Shown: in pieces, positions 1 through 4,887 of the stretch
Layout of the letters: the number at the start of each line of letters is the position of its first letter
How positions within the stretch are numbered: the stretch's first letter is position 1
Source: an uncultured Aquabacterium sp.
GTDB taxonomy: Bacteria; Pseudomonadota; Gammaproteobacteria; Burkholderiales; Burkholderiaceae_C
Assembly (NCBI GenBank): GCA_937923225.1
Contig: CALAKR010000401.1
Span: 1-7,767 of the forward strand
Direction of reading: 5' to 3'
DNA length: 7,767 bases
Made by a program: the position numbers and the translations under genes
The notes under the pieces: generated by a model
What the model was told of the DNA's origin: nothing
The model's input: only the letters and a program-made list of their open reading frames with translations
Database searches by the model: none

Positions 1-520
1 GCTGTTGCTGCCCGCCTGACAGCTGCGAGGGCAGGCGCCCGGCCAGTGCGCCCAACTGCACCTGCTCGATCACCTTGTCGGCTTCATACAAGCGGGTCTT
101 CTTGTCCACGCCACGGGCGCGCAGCGAGAAGGCCACGTTCTCGCGCACCGTGAGGTGGGGGAACAGCGCGTAGTTCTGGAACATCATGGCCGTGCCGCGT
201 TCGCGCGGCGACTGGCCCAGCACGTTCACGCCGTCGATCAGGATGGCGCCTTCGCTGGGTGTCTCGTGCGCGGCGATCATGCGCAACATCGTGGTCTTGC
301 CGCAGCCGCTGGGGCCCAGCAGGCAGCAGTAGGTGCCGGGCTCGATGCGCAGGTCGATGCTGTCGACGGCGGTGTTGCCATCGGCGTAGCGTTTGGTCAG
401 GCCAGCGAGCACGATGCCGCCGCTGGCAGTCGTGCTGCGGGGCGTGGTGCTTGCGGCGGTGTCGGGCGTGGCCGCCAGCGGGCTGGCGGGCGGAATGGAG
501 GTAAGGGCTTCAGGGATCAT
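1..520 (-). CDS. ABC importer ATPase, spermidine/putrescine class (3' end cut by window edge)
   Basis: This is the cytoplasmic ATP-hydrolysing subunit that should power the two permeases encoded just upstream. My translation from the ATG at 520 gives 173 residues before the window ends. Residues 1-34 are a Pro/Ala/Ser/Thr-rich leader with no domain character, and the nucleotide-binding fold begins near residue 36. Walker A is GPSGCGKTT (69-77). The Q-loop is FQNYALFPH with Gln115. The signature LSGGQQQ (167-173) sits at the very edge, so Walker B, the H-loop and any C-terminal TOBE domain lie outside. The stretch around RGTAMMFQNYALFPHLTV is typical of PotA-like ATPases. The gene starts 51 bases after the second permease stops. 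Only a weak GAG precedes the ATG (6-base spacing), and no other in-frame ATG occurs before residue 78. The family is clear; the substrate is not. Confidence 0.93.
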   Translation of the reverse strand, partial: MIPEALTSIPPASPLAATPDTAASTTPRSTTASGGIVLAGLTKRYADGNTAVDSIDLRIEPGTYCCLLGPSGCGKTTMLRMIAAHETPSEGAILIDGVNVLGQSPRERGTAMMFQNYALFPHLTVRENVAFSLRARGVDKKTRLYEADKVIEQVQLGALAGRLPSQLSGGQQQ

Positions 521-571
521 GCGATGCTCGCGTCGATGCTGTGGTGGGTGTGCTTTGAGGGGCCGGCGGGC

Positions 572-1471
572 TCAATGGCCGCCGTGGCCTGCGCCTGTCG
601 AGCGGCGCCGCTGGATCAAGGTGATGGCGCCCAGCGCCAGGCCGATGATCAAGAACGAGATGCCGGTGGTGACGGTGCCCAGCGCGTAGATGGAGGGCGA
701 GGTCACGTTCTGCGTCATGCTCCAGATCTCGATGGGCACGGTGTTGCTGGGGCCGGCGGTCTGCAGCGTGCGGGCGAACTCGTCGTACGACAAGGTGAAG
801 CCGAACAGCGCGATGGCGATGATCCCGGGCAGCAGGATGGGCAGCACCACCATGCGCAGGGTCTGGGCGGGCGAGGCGCCCAGGTCGCGAGCGGCTTCTT
901 CCAGCGCGGGGTTGAAGCGGCCGAACACGGCAAAGGTGATCAGCACGCCGAAAGGCAGCGTCCATGACAGCTGCGAGCCCAATGCCGAGCTGTACCAGTT
1001 GGTCTCCCAGCCGAACAGGTTGAACATCAGCCCGATGCCGATGCCCAGGATGTAGCCCGGGGCCGTGAGCGCGATGATCACCGCGTAGAACACGGCGCTG
1101 CTGCCCTTGACCTGCTTGCGAAAGCCCAGCCCTGCCGCCACCGAGAACAACACGGTGACCAGCGTGACGACCAATGCAAGCGGGATGGAACGCGAGACCG
1201 CACCGCCGATGTCGCCATTGGTGCCTTCCCACAGCTGGTGGAACCAGTAGGTGCTCACGCCCCGCATCGGGAACGAGAGCGCGCCCTGCGGTCCCTGGAA
1301 GGACAGCACGTACATGCACAGCATGGGGCTGTAGAGGAACAGCACGTAGGCGGCGAACAGACCGGCCAGCACGTAGAAGGTCCAGGGGCGGCGGTCGGCA
1401 TCGGCGCGGCGCTGGGCGCGCTGCAGGGCGCGGGAAGTGGTGTCTGTGGGGGATGCAGTGGTGGTGCTCAT
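572..1471 (-). CDS. ABC importer permease 2, PotC-like inner-membrane subunit
   Basis: The 299-residue product is the second membrane subunit of the importer. It has a cytoplasmic N-terminus rich in Arg, then six probable helices near residues 30-55, 94-116, 126-153, 170-186, 212-235 and 266-287. The EAA loop that docks on the ATPase is clear: EEAARDLGAS from 191, with the conserved Gly198 and Leu-Pro at 210-211. The C-terminus is a short basic and Gly/His-rich tail. I chose the ATG at 1471 because AGGAA lies 5 bases upstream and because it falls 23 bases after the first permease stops. The frame stays open to 1744, but that extension would run through the end of the first permease and reads as Arg/Gly-rich nonsense. 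Length and layout fit PotC-type permeases of the binding-protein-dependent family. Substrate is unassigned. Confidence 0.94.
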   Translation of the reverse strand: MSTTTASPTDTTSRALQRAQRRADADRRPWTFYVLAGLFAAYVLFLYSPMLCMYVLSFQGPQGALSFPMRGVSTYWFHQLWEGTNGDIGGAVSRSIPLALVVTLVTVLFSVAAGLGFRKQVKGSSAVFYAVIIALTAPGYILGIGIGLMFNLFGWETNWYSSALGSQLSWTLPFGVLITFAVFGRFNPALEEAARDLGASPAQTLRMVVLPILLPGIIAIALFGFTLSYDEFARTLQTAGPSNTVPIEIWSMTQNVTSPSIYALGTVTTGISFLIIGLALGAITLIQRRRSTGAGHGGH

Positions 1472-1476
1472 GATGG

Positions 1477-1481
1477 TTCCT
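1477..1481 (-). promoter_or_regulatory. Ribosome binding site fixing the start of permease 2
   Basis: AGGAA on the minus strand, 5 bases before the ATG at 1471 and inside the 23-base gap after the first permease. It decides the start against the open frame reaching back to 1744. Confidence 0.7.
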
Positions 1482-1494
1482 GTATGGATGGGGC

Positions 1495-2361
1495 TCAGCG
1501 CGTCTGCACCAACTCCTTGCGCACATCGATGAAGCGGCCGGCCAGGGCCACCAGGGCGGTCAGCACCACCAGCAGCACGACGGCGCTGGCACTGGCCTGC
1601 GGGAAGAGCAGGGTGGAGACGCTGTCGTACATGGCCGAGACCACCGAGGCCGAGCCGCCGCCGCTCATCACCTTGACGACGTAGAAATCGCCCATCACCA
1701 GCGTGACCACGAAGATGGAGCCCAGCGCGATGCCCGATCGACACAGGGGCAGCACCACCTGCACCATCGTCTCGATGCGGCTGGCCCCGGCGTCATGCGC
1801 GGCTTCGAACAGGCTGCGGTCGATACGGCTCATCGCGTTGAAGATGGGTACGATCATGAAGATGGTGAACAGGTGCACGTAGGCCAGCACAACCGCGAAA
1901 TCGGAGTACAGCAGGAAGCGCAGCGGCTCGTTGATCACGCCGATCGCCATCAGTGAATCGTTGACCACGCCGTGCTGCCCCAGCATGGGCAGCCACGAGA
2001 TCATGCGGATCACGTTCGATGTCCAGAACGGCACCGTGCACACCAGGAACAGGCCGATGGCGATGGTACGGTTGCGCACGTGAAAGACCAGAAAGTAAGC
2101 GATGAAGAAGCCCAGCACGGCCGTGATGGCCCAGGTCAGCACGGCGAACTTGGCCATCTGCAGGTAGAGCTGCACCGTGAGGCCGCTGGTCAGCACGTTG
2201 TGGTAGTTCTCGAAGCTGAAAGCAGGCGTGAGTCCGAAGCCATCGGATTGGAAGAAGCTGACGATGAAGACGAACGCCAGCGGCGCCGCCACGAAGAGCA
2301 GCAGCACCAGCGACAGTGGCGCCAGTTGCAGGTAAGGCTTGAAACGGTCGAACATGGGCAT
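1495..2361 (-). CDS. ABC importer permease 1, PotB-like inner-membrane subunit
   Basis: The 288-residue product is the first membrane subunit and should pair with the second permease to form the channel. Helices are likely near residues 11-36, 70-93, 98-116, 151-175, 208-230 and 258-276, the six-helix plan of PotB-like permeases. The EAA loop reads FEAAHDAGAS from 185, with Gly192 and Leu-Pro at 204-205. The N-terminus has the usual short basic cap before a helix starting near APLSLVLLL. Two in-frame ATGs compete. The first, at 2361, has GGGG only one base away. The second, at 2355 (residue 3), has the same GGGG at a usable 7 bases, so the protein may really start at MFDRF. The gene lies 91 bases after the binding-protein gene, behind a terminator hairpin, so it is probably expressed at a lower level by read-through. 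The transported compound cannot be told from the sequence. Confidence 0.94.
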   Translation of the reverse strand: MPMFDRFKPYLQLAPLSLVLLLFVAAPLAFVFIVSFFQSDGFGLTPAFSFENYHNVLTSGLTVQLYLQMAKFAVLTWAITAVLGFFIAYFLVFHVRNRTIAIGLFLVCTVPFWTSNVIRMISWLPMLGQHGVVNDSLMAIGVINEPLRFLLYSDFAVVLAYVHLFTIFMIVPIFNAMSRIDRSLFEAAHDAGASRIETMVQVVLPLCRSGIALGSIFVVTLVMGDFYVVKVMSGGGSASVVSAMYDSVSTLLFPQASASAVVLLVVLTALVALAGRFIDVRKELVQTR

Positions 2362-2362
2362 G

Positions 2363-2366
2363 CCCC
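2363..2366 (-). promoter_or_regulatory. Weak ribosome binding site of permease 1
   Basis: GGGG on the minus strand, 1 base before the ATG at 2361 but 7 bases before the in-frame ATG at 2355. The spacing favours the second ATG. The weak match suggests modest translation of this membrane subunit. Confidence 0.4.
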
Positions 2367-2390
2367 GCGTGTGCGTTGCGAAAGAAATCG

Positions 2391-2432
2391 AAAAGGAAAA
2401 GGGCGGGGTGGCGGTTACGGGCGCCGCCCCGC
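2391..2432 (-). terminator. Intrinsic terminator between binding protein and permease genes
   Basis: Read on the minus strand, the left arm GCGGGG-C-GGCG (2432-2422) pairs with the right arm CGCC-A-CCCCGC (2413-2403) around the 8-base loop CCCGTAAC. That gives a 6-bp stem, one C/A mismatch and then 4 more bp, all G/C. The tract CCTTTTCCTTTT (2402-2391) follows directly. The hairpin lies about 20 bases after the stop of the binding-protein gene and about 30 before permease 1. The interrupted T-tract suggests partial termination, which would leave the binding protein in excess and its mRNA end protected. This is a sequence reading; efficiency was not measured. Confidence 0.8.
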
Positions 2433-2452
2433 GTTCAGGCGTCTGACAAGGG

Positions 2453-3814
2453 TCAGGCGGCCTTGAACTCGTTCCAGCGCTGGACCATGTACTGGTTCTC
2501 GTCCATCACCGTGTTCCAGCAGGCGATGTTGGAGAAGCGCTGGGCCAGCGAGCCGCCGTCACGCACCGAGCCCGGTTGTGCAATGGCGATGCCGTGTGAG
2601 CTCTTGACCACTTCGGTGGCGGGCTGGCCCATGTACCAGTAGTTGAACTCGGCCGGCGTCATGTGCTTCTGGGCGGTGCGCGGCACGGGGCTGTAGTAGC
2701 CGTGGCGGGCCACGTAGGCGCCCTGCCAGCCGGAGTAGTACCAGTTCAGGTATTCATAGGCGGCATCGAGCTTCTTGCCGGTGAGGTGCTTCATCAGGCC
2801 CATGCCGTTGCACCAGCCACGGTAGCCTTCCTTGCCGTTGGGCTTGATGCCCACGGGCGCGTAGATGCAGGGCATGCCTTTTTCCAGCACGGCCGTCACG
2901 GCGGGCGACCACATCGACTGGATGAAGACCTCGCCGCTGGCCATCAGCTCCACCGATTGCTCGAAGGTGCTCCACGAGGCGCGGAAGTGGCCCTGCTTCT
3001 TGAGCTCGATCAGCGCGGCGATCGTGATGTCGATCTCCTTGCGCGTCATGTTGCCCTTGTTGCCGTAGACCAGGTCACCGCGCGATTCCAGTGCCTGGGC
3101 CGCGTCCATGATGCCAATGTTGGGGATGTCGAGGATGGCGGCGCGGCCCTTGAACTTCGGGTCGATCAGGTCCTTCCACTCGGTCACTTCGCGGCCGACC
3201 TTGTCGGGGCGGTAGCCCAGCGAATCGGCGTTGAACACCTGGGGCAGGAAGGTCAGGTACTGCTGGCGGCCTTCCAGGATCTTGGTGGCCTTCGGGCCGT
3301 CGGTGTACATCACCTCATACGGCGAGATGCCCTGGCGCGAGATCTTGCGGCCTTCGTAGACGCCGGTGGTGAAGATGGGCAGGATGCCGTCGAACTCCTT
3401 GATCTTCTTGGAATCGATGCCCTGGATGATGCCGCGGGCCATGGCCACCTTGACCTGCCAGCCTTCCATGTCGGCGATGTCCACGCTGTTGGGCTGCGTG
3501 ACAAAGCGGGTGATCGAGGCGGAGGTGTCCAGGTTCTGGGTCTGCACCTTGAAGCCCAGGTCCTTGGAGGCCTGCTCGGCGATGGCGCGCTGCACCGCAT
3601 AGGACACGCCGATGTGGCGCAGCGTGATGTCCTTGATCTCGCGCTTCATGATCTGCGGAAAGCCCGCGATGGGCGTGGCCGCGAGGGCGGCGCCGGCGGC
3701 ACCGGCTGCAGCGGCCTTGAGCATGCCGCGGCGCGAGGTGTCGATGGTGGTGTCCTGTGTCGTGCCTTCAGTGGCGGCGATGGTGGACGTGGAAGGCTGC
3801 TTGTCGTCGCTCAT
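2453..3814 (-). CDS. Tat-exported ABC substrate-binding protein, spermidine/putrescine class
   Basis: The 453-residue product is the periplasmic binding protein that should deliver ligand to the two permeases downstream. The N-terminus is a twin-arginine signal: a polar, Ser/Thr-rich lead of 26 residues, then SRRGMLK (27-33), an Ala/Gly-rich hydrophobic stretch (34-46) and a likely cleavage region before about residue 53. There is no lipobox Cys. The mature part has the alternating pattern of PotD/PotF-like binding proteins, with blocks such as WKDLIDPKFKGRAAILD (about 220-236) and LNWYYSGWQGAYVARHGYYSPVP near the C-terminus. At about 400 mature residues it is longer than E. coli PotD, so a polyamine ligand is a class label, not a proven substrate. 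AGGAG lies 9 bases before the ATG, a strong site. A 140-base gap with a dyad precedes the gene and a terminator follows it. Confidence 0.93.
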   Translation of the reverse strand: MSDDKQPSTSTIAATEGTTQDTTIDTSRRGMLKAAAAGAAGAALAATPIAGFPQIMKREIKDITLRHIGVSYAVQRAIAEQASKDLGFKVQTQNLDTSASITRFVTQPNSVDIADMEGWQVKVAMARGIIQGIDSKKIKEFDGILPIFTTGVYEGRKISRQGISPYEVMYTDGPKATKILEGRQQYLTFLPQVFNADSLGYRPDKVGREVTEWKDLIDPKFKGRAAILDIPNIGIMDAAQALESRGDLVYGNKGNMTRKEIDITIAALIELKKQGHFRASWSTFEQSVELMASGEVFIQSMWSPAVTAVLEKGMPCIYAPVGIKPNGKEGYRGWCNGMGLMKHLTGKKLDAAYEYLNWYYSGWQGAYVARHGYYSPVPRTAQKHMTPAEFNYWYMGQPATEVVKSSHGIAIAQPGSVRDGGSLAQRFSNIACWNTVMDENQYMVQRWNEFKAA

Positions 3815-3954
3815 GGGATGGTGCTCCTGGGGCCTGGCGCTGTGGTCCGGAACCGCTCCGAACCGTTGGACCCAGTGTCTGGTGATGCCCTTATCCGCTC
3901 AATACGCTGGATCGCGAACGCGTAGCGACCACGTAGATGCGTTTGCCTGCGTGC
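3815..3954 (-). promoter_or_regulatory. Gap upstream of the binding-protein gene, likely control region
   Basis: This is the longest non-coding stretch of the window, between the response-regulator stop and the binding-protein start. It contains the dyad at 3844-3864 and the binding-protein ribosome site AGGAG at 3824-3828. GATAAG around 3897-3892 could serve as a -10, but no matching -35 lies at 17 bases, so I do not call a promoter. No GC-rich hairpin with a T-tract follows the regulator gene, so read-through from the two-component operon is possible. Confidence 0.45.
3844..3864. promoter_or_regulatory. Imperfect 21-base dyad, candidate operator
   Basis: On the plus strand, GGTCCGGA (3844-3851) and TCCGAACC (3857-3864) are inverted copies of each other at 7 of 8 positions, separated by 5 bases. 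On the minus strand the same bases show CGGTTC twice with a 10-base period. The centre lies about 40 bases before the binding-protein ATG, where an operator or a 5'-leader hairpin would act (the one mismatch becomes a G-U pair in RNA). The neighbouring LuxR-type regulator is the obvious candidate binder, but this is inference. Confidence 0.4.
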
Positions 3955-4887
3955 TCATGGTGTGTCGAAGGCGCGGTTGAGCACCAGCGATGCGGCAGCC
4001 GTGCGTGTCTCCACGTGCAGCTTGGCGAACACGTGCTGCAGGTGCTTGTCCACCGTGCGCGGGCCCATGCCCAGGATGTCGCCCACATCGCGGTTGGTCT
4101 TGCCCAGGGCCACCCAGTGCAGCACCTCGGCCTCACGCGTGGTCAGGCCGAAGGCCTGGGCCAGCACGGCGGGCTCGGGCACGCTGGCGTGGCGGCGCAC
4201 CAGCAGCGTCAGGGCCTGCGCATCGCCGGCCAGGCGAGACAGGCTCAGGTGGCTGCCGTCGACCACGATGCGAAGGCTCTCGTTCTGGGGGGCATCGCTG
4301 CGGCCCTGCAGCCAGTCCACCACGTGGGGCGGCAGGCACCCACCGTCGTCAAGGCAGCTTTGCAGCCAATCACTGGCGGAGGGGGATAGCCAGCGCAGGC
4401 GGCCATCCGGTGTGGTGGACAGCATCGCGTGGCCTGTCGCATCCACCGCCTGCTGCGCATGCACGGCCAGGCGGGCGTTGCGCAGGTGCGTGGCCATGCG
4501 CGCCAGCAGGGCGCTCGTCTCGATGGGCTTGGTCACGTAGTCGACACCGCCCGCGCGAAAGCCCTCCACGATGTGGTCGGCATCGGTCAGGCCCGTCATG
4601 AAGACGACCGGGATGTGCGCGCTCAGCGGGTCGGCCTTCAGGCGTCGGCAGGTCTCGAAGCCGTCCATCTCGGGCATCACGGCGTCCAGCAGCACCACAT
4701 CGGGCTTGAGGCGCGCCACGCGGGCCAGGGCGGTGGGGCCATCGGTGGCCACCAGCACGCGGTAGCCGGCCTGGTCCAGCGCCTCGTGCAGCATGGCCAG
4801 GTTCTCGGGCGCGTCGTCCACGATCAGCACCAGGGCGGTTTCGTCGGTGGCGGGGCGGGGCAGCACGGGGGTGTCGGTCGCGATCAT
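3955..4887 (-). CDS. Response regulator: receiver, PAS-like middle, LuxR-type DNA-binding domain
   Basis: The 310-residue product should take phosphate from the adjacent kinase and bind DNA. The receiver domain spans about 18-138: acidic pair Asp24/Asp25, phospho-acceptor Asp68 in LLDAVMPEMDG, switch Thr98 and Lys120 before Pro121, so all active-site residues are present. Residues about 143-240 look PAS-like (AMLSTTPDGRLRWLSPSA), an uncommon insertion in NarL/FixJ-type regulators. The LuxR-type helix-turn-helix occupies 248-310: LTTREAEVLHWVALGKTNRD, then the recognition helix around GPRTVDKHLQHVFAKL. The ATG at 4887 overlaps the kinase stop as ATGA, with AAGGAG 10 bases upstream inside the kinase gene, so the two are translationally coupled and form a cognate pair. 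The targets are unknown; the importer operon 140 bases downstream is the leading candidate. Confidence 0.95.
   Translation of the reverse strand: MIATDTPVLPRPATDETALVLIVDDAPENLAMLHEALDQAGYRVLVATDGPTALARVARLKPDVVLLDAVMPEMDGFETCRRLKADPLSAHIPVVFMTGLTDADHIVEGFRAGGVDYVTKPIETSALLARMATHLRNARLAVHAQQAVDATGHAMLSTTPDGRLRWLSPSASDWLQSCLDDGGCLPPHVVDWLQGRSDAPQNESLRIVVDGSHLSLSRLAGDAQALTLLVRRHASVPEPAVLAQAFGLTTREAEVLHWVALGKTNRDVGDILGMGPRTVDKHLQHVFAKLHVETRTAAASLVLNRAFDTP

Noticed and set aside
572..595. A 6-bp hairpin (CGGCGG/CCGCCG) spanning the stop codon of permease 2, considered as a terminator.
   Set aside because: No T-tract follows, and the ATPase gene of the same importer begins shortly downstream, so termination there is unlikely.
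510..1526. A 338-codon minus-strand frame overlapping permease 2 in another reading frame.
   Set aside because: Arg/Pro/His-rich with no membrane helices, while the overlapping frame gives a textbook six-helix permease with an EAA loop.
1472..1744. An N-terminal extension of permease 2 back to the ATG at 1744.
   Set aside because: It would overlap the end of permease 1 and reads as Arg/Gly-rich nonsense; the ATG at 1471 has a ribosome site and a 23-base gap.
3891..3901. An 11-base match (TGAGCGGATAA, minus strand) to part of the E. coli lac operator.
   Set aside because: Only one half of the operator is present, there is no dyad around it and no LacI-type gene in the window; most likely chance.
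2663..3925. A 420-codon open frame on the plus strand opposite the binding-protein gene.
   Set aside because: Low-complexity composition with no recognisable domain, antisense to a well-supported gene; a GC-driven shadow.
3905..3954. A possible terminator after the response regulator (AACGC/GCGTT arms).
   Set aside because: The arms are 5 bp with a 17-base loop and no T-tract follows.
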